Assembly (NCBI GenBank): GCA_964437725.1
Contig: CAYTIB010000036.1
Coordinates: 1-64,000, forward strand
DNA from: CAYTIB01 sp964437725
GTDB lineage: Bacteria; UBA8248; JACPRG01; G963555815
Length of the DNA: 64,000 bases
Direction: 5' to 3'
The translations under genes and the position numbers were made by a program. The notes beneath the pieces are model-generated. The model did not search any database, had not been told where the DNA came from, and saw only the letters and a program-made list of their open reading frames with translations. Shown one piece after another: positions 34,927 to 43,714 of the stretch. How positions within the stretch are numbered: position 1 is the stretch's first letter; each line of letters starts with the position of its first letter.

Positions 34927-36878
34927 TGGGGTCCGATGATATGAGCGTAGTGGAGGCAAACGGTATTAAATTGAATGACCATGTTCCAGCAGGACCACTA
35001 ACCGAAAAGTGGGAGCGCCATCGGTTTGCAATGCAGCTAGTCAACCCCTCCAATAAACGTCGCTATCGCATTATTGTGGTTGGATCCGGGCTGGCGGGGG
35101 GTAGCGCAGCGGCTACGTTGGGCGAGCTTGGTTACCAGGTAGACTGCTTTTGTTTTCAAGACAGTCCTCGGCGGGCTCATAGCATTGCCGCCCAGGGCGG
35201 AATTAATGCTGCCAAAAATTACCAGAATGATGGGGACAGTATTTTCCGTTTATTCTATGACACCATCAAAGGCGGTGACTTTCGCTCCCGCGAGGCTAAT
35301 GTGTATCGCCTTGCTGAGGTTAGCGCCGCGATCATAGACCAGTGTGTTGCGATGGGAGTTCCCTTCGCACGGGAGTATGGAGGGATGATTGCCAACCGCT
35401 CCTTTGGCGGGGCCCAGGTCTCTCGAACCTTTTACGCGCGGGGTCAGACAGGCCAGCAACTTATGCTCGGTGTCTATTCGGCGCTTAGCCGACAGGTTTC
35501 TGATGGGACAGTACGGATGCATCCCCGGGTGGAGATGCAAGATGTAGTAATTGTGGACGGTCATGCTAAGGGGATCATAACGCGTGATCTCATCACTGGT
35601 GCGATTGAGGCCCATGCTGCGGATGCGGTTGTGTTGGCCACGGGTGGATATGGCCCAGTGTTCTATCTGTCGACGAATGCAATGGGAAACAATGTAACAG
35701 CGACCTACCGCGCTTACAAAAAAGGGGCCTTGTTTGGCAACCCTTGTTTTACGCAGATTCATCCCACCTGTATTCCGGTTACCGGTGACCACCAATCGAA
35801 GCTTACGCTCATGTCGGAGTCTCTTCGGAATGATGGTCGTATCTGGGTTCCTAACGATTCAGATGATCAGCGGTTGCCGAATGAGATTCCTGACGAGGAG
35901 CGTGATTACTATTTGGAACGGCTTTACCCTAGTTTTGGTAATCTTGCGCCACGTGATATTTCATCCCGGGCGGCTAAGCGCGTCTGCGATGAAGGCTATG
36001 GTATCGGAGATACAGGACTTGGGGTCTACCTGGATTTTAGAGATGCCATCGCCCGTCTCGGTCTTGGTCTTGTTAAACAGCGTTACGGCAATCTCTTCGA
36101 TATGTACGAACGCATTACGGGGGAGGATGCCTACAAGGATCCGATGCGAATCTACCCAGCCATACACTACACTATGGGTGGCCTTTGGGTGGACTATGAT
36201 CTTATGAGCAACATTCCAGGATTGTTTGTTCTTGGGGAGGCCAACTTCTCTGACCACGGTGCAAACAGGTTAGGAGCAAGTGCTTTAATGCAAGGCCTGG
36301 CCGACGGGTACTATATTATCCCTTACACCATTGGCCATTATCTAGCAGGAGTGAGACCTGGGGAGGTCTCGACGGATCACATGGAGTTTGGGAAAGCTAA
36401 GGCGGATGTTCGAGAGAAAATCCGTAAACTTTTGTCTATTAAAGGCAAAAGGACCGTACAGTCATTCCATCGGGAGCTTGGACTCCTTCTCTGGGAGAAT
36501 TGTGGAATGGCTCGGAACCGTGAAGCCTTAATTCAGACATTGGAAAAGATTCCGTCCCTACGCGAGGAGTTTTGGGAAAATGTTAAGGTGCCAGGCGGGG
36601 ACGAAGAGTTTAACCCTCAGCTTGAGAACGCGGGTCGGGTTGCTGACTTCCTGGAGTTTGCTGAACTAATGGTGAACGACGCGATCAATCGAGAAGAATC
36701 CTGCGGTTGTCACTTCCGTGAAGAATATCAAACAGAGGAGGGAGAAGCCCTTAGGAACGACGAGGAGTTTTGCTTCGTTAGTGCCTGGGAGCACTCTGGA
36801 GAGTCTTCCCCCCCGATTCTTCACCGGGAACATCTCGGGTTTGAGGCGGTTCAGTTGACCGAAAGGAGTTATAAGTGA
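34926..36878 (+). CDS. sdhA: Succinate dehydrogenase/fumarate reductase flavoprotein subunit
   Basis: This catalytic subunit oxidises succinate to fumarate with covalent FAD. The dinucleotide motif is IIVVGSGLAGGSAA, and FAD attaches to His 85 in AHSIAAQGGINAAKN. Substrate-site elements are IHPTCIP, RDISSRA and HYTMGGLWVDYD, and GEANFSDHGANRLGAS binds flavin. Length is 650 residues, usual for B-type SdhA. ATG 34926 overlaps the sdhC stop; ATG 34941 is an alternative. The stop overlaps sdhB by four bases, so sdhCAB is one coupled unit. Confidence 0.97.
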   Translation: MGSDDMSVVEANGIKLNDHVPAGPLTEKWERHRFAMQLVNPSNKRRYRIIVVGSGLAGGSAAATLGELGYQVDCFCFQDSPRRAHSIAAQGGINAAKNYQNDGDSIFRLFYDTIKGGDFRSREANVYRLAEVSAAIIDQCVAMGVPFAREYGGMIANRSFGGAQVSRTFYARGQTGQQLMLGVYSALSRQVSDGTVRMHPRVEMQDVVIVDGHAKGIITRDLITGAIEAHAADAVVLATGGYGPVFYLSTNAMGNNVTATYRAYKKGALFGNPCFTQIHPTCIPVTGDHQSKLTLMSESLRNDGRIWVPNDSDDQRLPNEIPDEERDYYLERLYPSFGNLAPRDISSRAAKRVCDEGYGIGDTGLGVYLDFRDAIARLGLGLVKQRYGNLFDMYERITGEDAYKDPMRIYPAIHYTMGGLWVDYDLMSNIPGLFVLGEANFSDHGANRLGASALMQGLADGYYIIPYTIGHYLAGVRPGEVSTDHMEFGKAKADVREKIRKLLSIKGKRTVQSFHRELGLLLWENCGMARNREALIQTLEKIPSLREEFWENVKVPGGDEEFNPQLENAGRVADFLEFAELMVNDAINREESCGCHFREEYQTEEGEALRNDEEFCFVSAWEHSGESSPPILHREHLGFEAVQLTERSYK

Positions 36879-37624
36879 TGGACCTGACCCTTCATGTTTG
36901 GCGCCAGAGCCACGCTAGGGCGCAGGGTGGGTTCGAGACCTATGTGGTGAACGGTGTTAGCCCGGACATGTCTTTTCTGGAAATGTTGGACGTACTAAAC
37001 GAACGCTTAATTGGAGAAGATAAAGACCCTCTGGCTTTTGATCATGACTGCCGTGAGGGTATTTGCGGGATGTGCTCTCTAGTAATAAATGGTCAAGCAC
37101 ATGGACCAGATCGTGGAAGCACGGCCTGCCAACTTCACATGAGGCATTTCCGGGATGGAGACACTATTACGGTTGAACCCTGGCGGTCAAAGGCATTTCC
37201 CGTGATCAAGGATCTTGTCGTCGATCGTGGTTCCTTCGACCGGATTATACAAGCTGGAGGATACATCTCGGCTAATGTCGGTAGCCCTCCGGATGGGAAC
37301 GCCGTTCCGATACCAAAACAGAGTGCCGATACAGCTATGGATGCCGCGGCCTGTATTGGTTGCGGGGCATGCGTAGCGGCCTGTCCGAACGGTTCGGCCA
37401 TGTTATTTGTGGCCTCCAAGGTGTCTCATTTGGCTCACCTACCTCAGGGGCGTCCAGAGGCGTCTTCTCGTGTTCTGAATATGATCGAGAGGATGGACGC
37501 GGAGGGTTTCGGAGACTGCTCGAACCACACTGAGTGTGAAGCGGTTTGTCCAAAAGAAATTAGTGTGAGCCATATCGCCAAGCTCAATCGAGAATTTCTT
37601 CGCGCAGCACTTGGGGGCCGTTAG
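36875..37624 (+). CDS. sdhB: Succinate dehydrogenase iron-sulfur subunit
   Basis: This carries electrons from the flavin to the membrane quinone site. The [2Fe-2S] ligands are in CREGICGMCSL and the later STACQLH. The [4Fe-4S] site is CIGCGACVAACP, and the [3Fe-4S] site is CSNHTECEAVCP followed by the last cluster ligand region. Length is 249 residues, fitting B-type enzymes. ATG 36875 overlaps the sdhA stop (ATGA). The 142 bases to sucC are G-rich then T-rich and may include a weak terminator and the sucC promoter. Confidence 0.97.
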   Translation: MMDLTLHVWRQSHARAQGGFETYVVNGVSPDMSFLEMLDVLNERLIGEDKDPLAFDHDCREGICGMCSLVINGQAHGPDRGSTACQLHMRHFRDGDTITVEPWRSKAFPVIKDLVVDRGSFDRIIQAGGYISANVGSPPDGNAVPIPKQSADTAMDAAACIGCGACVAACPNGSAMLFVASKVSHLAHLPQGRPEASSRVLNMIERMDAEGFGDCSNHTECEAVCPKEISVSHIAKLNREFLRAALGGR

Positions 37625-37766
37625 ATAAGCTCGGCAGAATGCTTACTATTTAACAAATTTTCTAAAAAGGCAGGGGCGGGGGCCTCCCTCTTCCTTTTGA
37701 GTTTTTTTAGTGTCCTTTTTGTATTAGATCCTTGCAGTCCACCACATATCGTACTGGGGTTATTGC

Positions 37767-38927
37767 ATGAAAATCCATGAATTCCAGGGAAAGGAAATCC
37801 TTAGGACTTATGGTGTTCCTGTACCCGAAGGTGAAGTGGCGAAAACTTCAGCGGAGGTACGTGATATCGCCGAACGGCTAGGTGGAAATGTTGTCATTAA
37901 AGCACAGATCCATGCTGGAGGCCGCGGGAAGGGTGGTGGCATCAAATTGGCCGACAATCCCGGTAATGCGGAACGGGTGGCCGAAGAAATTCTTGGGATG
38001 CAACTCATCACTCCACAGACCAGTTCGGAAGGGCAGCAAGTCAAGCGTGTTTTGGTTGAGGAAGCCAGCCCAATCGCCAGGGAGCTCTACCTTGGTGTAG
38101 TAATCGATCGTGCAAAATCGGCTCCAATCGTTATGGTTAGTGAGGCTGGTGGGATGGATATTGAGGAGGTTGCCGTAAAGACCCCTGAAAAGATCTTGAC
38201 GGAGGAGGTTAACCTTACTTATGGACTACAGGGTTTCCAGGCAAGGCGACTGGCTTTAAGCCTTCGTTTGCCTCGGGAGAGTATGAGTGCTGCATCGAAG
38301 CTCTTTCAGAACCTGTATTGCTTGTTTGAGGAGAAGGACTGCTCGTTGGCCGAGATAAACCCATTGGCTGTGATGGAAGATGGACGTGTCCTGGCTTTGG
38401 ATACGAAGCTTAATTTCGACGACAATGCTCTATACCGGCAACCTGAGATTGCCTTACTTAGAGATTTGGATGAGGAAGCTCGCCAGGAGGTAGAAGCCTC
38501 TAAGTTTCATCTGAACTACATAAAGCTGGATGGTGAGGTTGCTTGCATGGTGAATGGAGCCGGATTGGCAATGGCCACCATGGATATAGTGAAAATGGCT
38601 GGAGCTTCTCCAGCTAATTTTTTGGATGTTGGAGGGGGCGCAGACGAAGAGATGGTGGAGAATGCCTTTAGGATCCTTATAGGTGACCAGGGTGTTCGTG
38701 CGGTTTTCATCAATATTTTTGGTGGGATCATGCGATGCGACATTCTAGCCCAGGGGGTTGTTAAGGCGGTTCGGAAGCTTGACGTTAAAATCCCCGTGAT
38801 CATCCGGATGGAAGGGACGAACGTCGAAGAGGGCGGTCAGATCTTAGAGGGTTCAGGCCTGGATTTCACGTTGGGCAATGGAATGCAGGATTCAGCTGAC
38901 AAGGTTGTTGCGGCGTTGAGGGGGTGA
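37767..38927 (+). CDS. sucC: Succinyl-CoA synthetase beta subunit
   Basis: This ATP-grasp subunit makes or uses ATP/GTP in the succinyl-CoA step. It begins MKIHEFQGKEILRTYGVPVP, contains the nucleotide loop VIKAQIHAGGRGKGGGIKL, and ends with the ligase CoA domain: NFLDVGGGADEEMVENAF and FINIFGGIMRCDILAQG. Length is 386 residues. It precedes sucD, with an unusually long 176-base spacer for this pair, which contains no gene and a short GC palindrome just before sucD. Confidence 0.97.
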   Translation: MKIHEFQGKEILRTYGVPVPEGEVAKTSAEVRDIAERLGGNVVIKAQIHAGGRGKGGGIKLADNPGNAERVAEEILGMQLITPQTSSEGQQVKRVLVEEASPIARELYLGVVIDRAKSAPIVMVSEAGGMDIEEVAVKTPEKILTEEVNLTYGLQGFQARRLALSLRLPRESMSAASKLFQNLYCLFEEKDCSLAEINPLAVMEDGRVLALDTKLNFDDNALYRQPEIALLRDLDEEARQEVEASKFHLNYIKLDGEVACMVNGAGLAMATMDIVKMAGASPANFLDVGGGADEEMVENAFRILIGDQGVRAVFINIFGGIMRCDILAQGVVKAVRKLDVKIPVIIRMEGTNVEEGGQILEGSGLDFTLGNGMQDSADKVVAALRG

Positions 38928-39103
38928 CGGGTCGCGCCCATACTTTTCCCTGATTAGAGTTGATATTTTTATTTTAGGTGTTCCATGTGTGGGTCGAATG
39001 AGAACCCTTAGCAGAGGTATTGTTTGGATAGAGAGTAGTTGGAAGAATTTTAGGTTCTTCCGAGCAAAACATCTCATTTCTTAAATAAAAAGGGGGCCCC
39101 CTA

Positions 39104-39997
39104 GTGGGTGTTCTGGTTGGACCGGAAACGCGAATTGTGGTGCAGGGCATGGGGAAGCATGGTCAGTTTCACGCGATTCGCTGTTTGGAATATGGCAAAG
39201 AATACGGTATTGAGCAGCTGGTTGTTGCTGGCGTGACTCCAGGGAAAGGGGGAAATCGGGTTGAATCCATCCCTTTCTTTGACACCGTTGCTGAAGCTAT
39301 TGCGGCTACAGGTGCAAATGCATCTTTGGTTTTTGTGCCGCCGTCGGGTGCAGCTGATGCAATAATGGAGGCTGCGGATGCCAATACCCCATTGGTTGTG
39401 TGCGTCACGGAGGGGATTCCCGTGTTTGACATGCTTCGGGTCCACAAGTATTTGGAGGGCCGGCCTTCACGATTAATAGGACCCAATTGCCCGGGGGTGA
39501 TTTCGCCTGGAGGCTGCAAAATGGGTATCATGCCTGCACAGATTCATTTGCAGGGAAGAGTCGGAGTGATATCACGGAGTGGGACACTGACCTATGAGGC
39601 GGTTGGGCAACTCTCTGCGCTAGGTATCGGACAGTCGACGTGCATTGGGATCGGAGGTGACCCGGTTATTGGGACGACTCATGTAGATGCGTTAGCCTTG
39701 TTCGAGAAGGATCCGGATACAGACGCGGTAATTTTAATAGGTGAGATTGGTGGCACTGCCGAGGAGGAAGCTGCAGAATTCATCCAATCGGGGGGCTTCA
39801 CTAAACCGGTTGTAGGTTTCATTGCAGGCCAGACGGCCCCCCCGGGACGACGTATGGGGCATGCTGGAGCAATAATATCTGGGGGCAAAGGAACCGCGGC
39901 GGATAAAATGTCCGCTTTGGAGAAGGCCGGGGTAATCGTCACAAAAAGTCCAGCCGGGATGGGTGAAAAGATGGCCCGGGTCTTAAATTCCAGGTGA
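39104..39997 (+). CDS. sucD: Succinyl-CoA synthetase alpha subunit
   Basis: This CoA-binding subunit carries the phosphorylated His in GRRMGHAGAIISGG near residue 250. Other family blocks are AGVTPGKGGNRV, TEGIPVFDML, IGPNCPGVISPG, SRSGTLTYEAV and TCIGIGGDPVIGT. The N-terminal CoA-binding loop reads VQGMGKHGQFHA instead of the usual VQG(F/I)TGxQGTFH, one residue shorter, and five extra residues follow before AGVTPGKGG. Length is 297 residues. GTG 39104 is the only start near the conserved N-terminus. Function is probably normal, but the altered loop is uncommon. Confidence 0.95.
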   Translation: MGVLVGPETRIVVQGMGKHGQFHAIRCLEYGKEYGIEQLVVAGVTPGKGGNRVESIPFFDTVAEAIAATGANASLVFVPPSGAADAIMEAADANTPLVVCVTEGIPVFDMLRVHKYLEGRPSRLIGPNCPGVISPGGCKMGIMPAQIHLQGRVGVISRSGTLTYEAVGQLSALGIGQSTCIGIGGDPVIGTTHVDALALFEKDPDTDAVILIGEIGGTAEEEAAEFIQSGGFTKPVVGFIAGQTAPPGRRMGHAGAIISGGKGTAADKMSALEKAGVIVTKSPAGMGEKMARVLNSR

Positions 39998-40209
39998 AGG
40001 TTGAATTTCGTCCCATATTGAATATACTGGGAGTATATGGACTTGAAATCGGGACGACGAATGGAAAAGGATTTTCCTCTATTAAGACAATGGGGAGGTG
40101 GGTTTTTCCGATTGAACGAATATTTAGCATGTGCTAACTTGACTGCCCGCCCGGACTAAGCCAGCGCAGCGGGTTCGTATTCGATTCCAAAAAATTTCAA
40201 GAGGATCTC

Positions 40210-42096
40210 TTGGAGATGAGTGAAACACCCGAGGTAGCAGATGGAACGAACGGAGGCAATTCGCCCCGTAAGGATTTGGAAAGTATCGAAACGGTGGCGA
40301 TTCGCTTTGCCGGAGATTCTGGTGATGGGATGCAACTTACCGGGACGAGATTTACCAATGCGACCGCCGTTGCCGGAAATGATCTTAGTACATTGCCAGA
40401 CTTTCCTGCTGAGATTCGTGCACCGGCCGGCACATTAGCCGGTGTCAGTGGTTTTCAGATTAACTTTAGCAGCCAGGATATTCACACCCCTGGGGACAGC
40501 CCCGACGTTTTAGTTGCCATGAATCCGGCTGCACTGAAAGCGAACTTGAATGACTTGAAACGCGGTGGCATGGTCATCCTGAATACATCTGCCTTCAATC
40601 AGAAAGCTTATGACAAGGCAGAATATACTTCCGACCCTCTGACAGACGGAACTCTCACTCCTTATCGTGTCCATCAGGTCGATATTACAAAGATGACTCA
40701 GGCGGCTCTCAAGGACATGGGATTGCAGCCGAGTGTTATGGATCGCAGCAAGAATTTTTTTGCTCTTGGGTTGATGTTCTGGATGTATCAGCGCCCGATA
40801 GATCAGACCATTAAATGGATTGAAGAAAAGTTCAAAAATCAGGAAGAGATTATAGAAGCCAACCTACGGACCTTGCACGCGGGATATCATTTCGGCGAGA
40901 ACACAGAAATTTTCCAGACTGCCTATGTGGTGAAAGAAGCACAATTGCCGCCAGGTCGGTATCGGAATATCACGGGGAACGAGGCTGTGGCAAGTGGCTT
41001 GATTGCTGCGGCGCGGATCGCTGGGCTTCGCCTTGTATACGGCAGTTATCCAATAACCCCCGCAAGCGATGTCCTTCACGAGCTTTCTCGCTTTAAGCAT
41101 TTTGACGTTGTTACTATACAGGCTGAGGATGAGATGGCAGCGGTTTCCGCCGCTATTGGTGCGGCTTTTGGTGGCTCACTTGGTGCGACAGGAACTAGCG
41201 GACCCGGTATCGCTCTAAAGTCCGAGGCTATGAATCTGGCTGTGATGACGGAACTGCCTCTCGTGGTGCTCGATGTTCAGCGTGGGGGGCCCAGTACAGG
41301 TCTTCCCACTAAGACGGAACAGGCCGACTTGCTCCAAGTACTTTATGGACGGAACAGTGATTCGCCAATACCGGTTGTGGCGGCAAGCACGCCGGGCGAT
41401 TGTTTCTTCGCTGCCATCGAAGCCTCTCGTATTGCCGTCAAATATATGACGCCGGTTGTGTTACTCACCGATGGGTACTTGGGGAATGGAGCTGAACCCT
41501 GGAAAATTCCCGAAGTGAAGGACCTACCCGAGTTTAAAGTGGAGTTTCGTACAGATCCCGAAGGTTTTTCGGCGTATCTTCGAGATCCTGACACCCTGGC
41601 TAGGTCGTGGGTTAAACCTGGGACCCCGGGGTTGGAGCATCGTATCGGGGGCATTGAGAAAGAGGATGTTACAGGAAACGTTAGCTACGATCCCGCTAAC
41701 CATGAACATATGGTTCGTACACGTGCCGCTAAGATTGCGGGTATTGCCAACGACATCCCTGTTGCGAAGATCGAGGGTGCGGAAAAAGGGAAGTTGCTTG
41801 TCCTTGGGTGGGGGAGTACATATGGATCGATAACCACAGCGGTTAGCGTTCTACAGGCGCGAGGAGCGTCGGTATCTCACGTCCACTTGCGTTACCTCAA
41901 TCCATTTCCGCGAAACCTGGGGGAAATATTTTCAAACTTTGAGAAGGTTCTTGTCCCAGAGATGAACATGGGGCAACTCCGAGAGGTCATTCGGGCTGAG
42001 TACCTGGTGGATGTGCTCGGGTACAATAAGATTCAAGGCCAACCCTTTAAGATATCAGAACTTGTTGACAAAATTGAGGAGGTGCTCGCGTTATGA
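40210..42096 (+). CDS. korA: 2-Oxoacid (2-oxoglutarate):ferredoxin oxidoreductase, gamma-alpha fused subunit
   Basis: This subunit joins the gamma domain (residues about 30-220, RFAGDSGDGMQLTG) to the alpha domain (about 240-628, GNEAVASGLIAAARIAGLRLVYGSYPITPASDVLHEL). The pair with korB oxidatively decarboxylates 2-oxoglutarate to succinyl-CoA with ferredoxin, reversibly. SGPGIALKSEAMNLAV and QRGGPSTGLPTKTEQADLLQ are typical of KorA. Length is 628 residues. TTG 40210 or ATG 40216 may be the start; GAGG lies upstream of both. The stop overlaps korB. Its place beside sucCD and sdhCAB supports 2-oxoglutarate as substrate. Confidence 0.93.
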   Translation: MEMSETPEVADGTNGGNSPRKDLESIETVAIRFAGDSGDGMQLTGTRFTNATAVAGNDLSTLPDFPAEIRAPAGTLAGVSGFQINFSSQDIHTPGDSPDVLVAMNPAALKANLNDLKRGGMVILNTSAFNQKAYDKAEYTSDPLTDGTLTPYRVHQVDITKMTQAALKDMGLQPSVMDRSKNFFALGLMFWMYQRPIDQTIKWIEEKFKNQEEIIEANLRTLHAGYHFGENTEIFQTAYVVKEAQLPPGRYRNITGNEAVASGLIAAARIAGLRLVYGSYPITPASDVLHELSRFKHFDVVTIQAEDEMAAVSAAIGAAFGGSLGATGTSGPGIALKSEAMNLAVMTELPLVVLDVQRGGPSTGLPTKTEQADLLQVLYGRNSDSPIPVVAASTPGDCFFAAIEASRIAVKYMTPVVLLTDGYLGNGAEPWKIPEVKDLPEFKVEFRTDPEGFSAYLRDPDTLARSWVKPGTPGLEHRIGGIEKEDVTGNVSYDPANHEHMVRTRAAKIAGIANDIPVAKIEGAEKGKLLVLGWGSTYGSITTAVSVLQARGASVSHVHLRYLNPFPRNLGEIFSNFEKVLVPEMNMGQLREVIRAEYLVDVLGYNKIQGQPFKISELVDKIEEVLAL

Positions 42097-43106
42097 GCAC
42101 GGAGACCGTTAAGCTGACCAAGAAGGACTTTACGTCGGATCAGATTGTAAGGTGGTGCCCCGGTTGTGGGGACTACGCTATCCTGGCTCAGGTACAAAGT
42201 TTGTTCCCCGAGCTTGGGATTCCTAAAGAAAATGTTGCGTTTGTATCGGGCATTGGTTGTGCTGCTCGTTTTCCCTATTACATGAACACCTATGGGTTTC
42301 ACTCCATTCATGGACGGGCGCCTGCTTTCGCCACCGGCCTTAAGGTTGCCAACCCGGATCTATCGGTTTGGGTGGTTACGGGTGATGGTGATGCCCTGTC
42401 GATTGGTGGCAACCACCTAGTACACGTTCTGCGTAGAAATGTGGATTTGAAAATCCTTCTCTTCAACAACCGAATTTACGGTCTGACAAAGGGACAATAT
42501 TCACCGACTTCGGAGTTTGGCAAGAGAACCAAATCCACGCCAATAGGCTCTGTCGATGCGCCTCTTAATCCGGTTTCGGTTGCGATAGGATCAGGAGCTA
42601 CGTTTGTGGCGCGCACTGTGGACCGGAATGTGAAGCACATGAAGGAAATTATTAGAGCGGCAGCGGAACATAAGGGTACGGCTTTTGTCGAAATCCTACA
42701 GAATTGTCCGGTATTCAATGACAAGGCTTTTTTTAATCTGACGGAAAAGGAGACAAAAGACGTTGATGGTGTCCACCTCCAGAGTGGCCAACCAGCGGTC
42801 TATGGCTCCAAAGATAGCCCAATGGGTTTACGTCTTAACGGTTTGAGCATTGATAGTGTTCCCGTGAACGGGAATACAGACGAGCTTATCGTTTATGACC
42901 CGCACGTTTCGGATCCCACGCTTGCTTTCATGGTGGGCCAGATGCACGATCACGGACTCCCGGTTGCTCTGGGTGTTCTCCGCTCGGTAGAACAGCCCTG
43001 CTACGATGCTCTCGTTAACGATCAAATCGAGAAAACTGTGGAGGCCAAGGGAGAGGGGGAGCTTGAGGCTCTTTTGAACTCTGGCGATACCTGGACCGTA
43101 GGCTGA
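42093..43106 (+). CDS. korB: 2-Oxoacid (2-oxoglutarate):ferredoxin oxidoreductase beta subunit
   Basis: This is the TPP-binding subunit of the oxidoreductase. The [4Fe-4S]-like start WCPGCGDYAI and CAARFP are present. The TPP motif is VVTGDGDALSIGGNH through LFNNRIYGLTKGQYSPTS, which is characteristic of the 2-oxoglutarate type. Length is 337 residues; the final third is longer than in minimal KorB. ATG 42093 overlaps the korA stop (ATGA). A strong terminator follows 32 bases after the stop. No E1-E2 2-oxoglutarate dehydrogenase genes appear in the TCA block, so this enzyme may serve that step. Confidence 0.94.
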   Translation: MSTETVKLTKKDFTSDQIVRWCPGCGDYAILAQVQSLFPELGIPKENVAFVSGIGCAARFPYYMNTYGFHSIHGRAPAFATGLKVANPDLSVWVVTGDGDALSIGGNHLVHVLRRNVDLKILLFNNRIYGLTKGQYSPTSEFGKRTKSTPIGSVDAPLNPVSVAIGSGATFVARTVDRNVKHMKEIIRAAAEHKGTAFVEILQNCPVFNDKAFFNLTEKETKDVDGVHLQSGQPAVYGSKDSPMGLRLNGLSIDSVPVNGNTDELIVYDPHVSDPTLAFMVGQMHDHGLPVALGVLRSVEQPCYDALVNDQIEKTVEAKGEGELEALLNSGDTWTVG

Positions 43107-43138
43107 GACGTTACTCATTACGTAGTTGGTTCCTTATC

Positions 43139-43178
43139 ATTGCGAGGGAAATCCATTCTGGGTTTCCCTCGCAATTTT
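43139..43178 (+). terminator. Rho-independent terminator after korB
   Basis: A perfect 13-base stem, ATTGCGAGGGAAA (43139-43151) with TTTCCCTCGCAAT (43163-43175), has an 11-base loop and ends in TTT. It separates korAB from ndk. Confidence 0.85.
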
Positions 43179-43217
43179 GTTGGTTACCCATTAACCGTTA
43201 TATGGGGAGTGAAGTGC

Positions 43218-43631
43218 ATGGAAAGGACGTTGGCAATCATTAAGCCCGACGCTGTTAAAAGAAGATTGGTTGGTGCTATCCTCACGCGGGTTGAGAAGGA
43301 AGGATTTACGATCCTGGCGATGCGGCTTCAGCATCTTACAAAGAATGAAGCAGAAGGATTTTACGAGGTTCATCGGGAGCGACCGTTTTTCGGAAGCCTA
43401 ACAGATTATATGTCCTCCGGTCCTTGTATTCCTATGGTATTGGAAAAAGAGAGTGCTATCTCTTCTTGGCGGGAGATCATGGGGGCGACCAATCCGGAGG
43501 ATGCGGAGGAAGGGACTATTCGAAAGCAATTTGGGGAAAGTCTTGAGCACAATAGTACACATGGGAGCGATGCTCCTGAAACTGCGAAGTTTGAGATTAA
43601 TTATTTTTTCGTCGATTCGAAACTGACTTAA
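43218..43631 (+). CDS. ndk: Nucleoside diphosphate kinase
   Basis: This balances nucleoside triphosphate pools by phosphate transfer from ATP through a phospho-His. It starts MERTLAIIKPDAVKR, includes ERPFFGSLTDYMSSGP and GATNPEDAEEGTIRKQFG, and has the active His in HNSTHGSDAPETAKFEI. Length is 137 residues, as usual. ATG 43218 is chosen because GGGGAG lies about nine bases before it; the longer frame to 43140 would translate the korB terminator. It lies behind succinyl-CoA synthetase and korAB, a common association. Confidence 0.96.
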   Translation: MERTLAIIKPDAVKRRLVGAILTRVEKEGFTILAMRLQHLTKNEAEGFYEVHRERPFFGSLTDYMSSGPCIPMVLEKESAISSWREIMGATNPEDAEEGTIRKQFGESLEHNSTHGSDAPETAKFEINYFFVDSKLT

Positions 43632-43714
43632 GTAAAGATATTTGCAGATTTTGGTCTGACCCTTCTTGTTTGCGGGTTATAAGGAAACGGAAATTTTGTT
43701 ACTGATGACATGCT

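Noticed and set aside
35250..35795. 181-codon minus-strand frame inside sdhA
   Set aside because: It lies wholly within the conserved sdhA coding sequence and shows no family features; it is a frame shadow.
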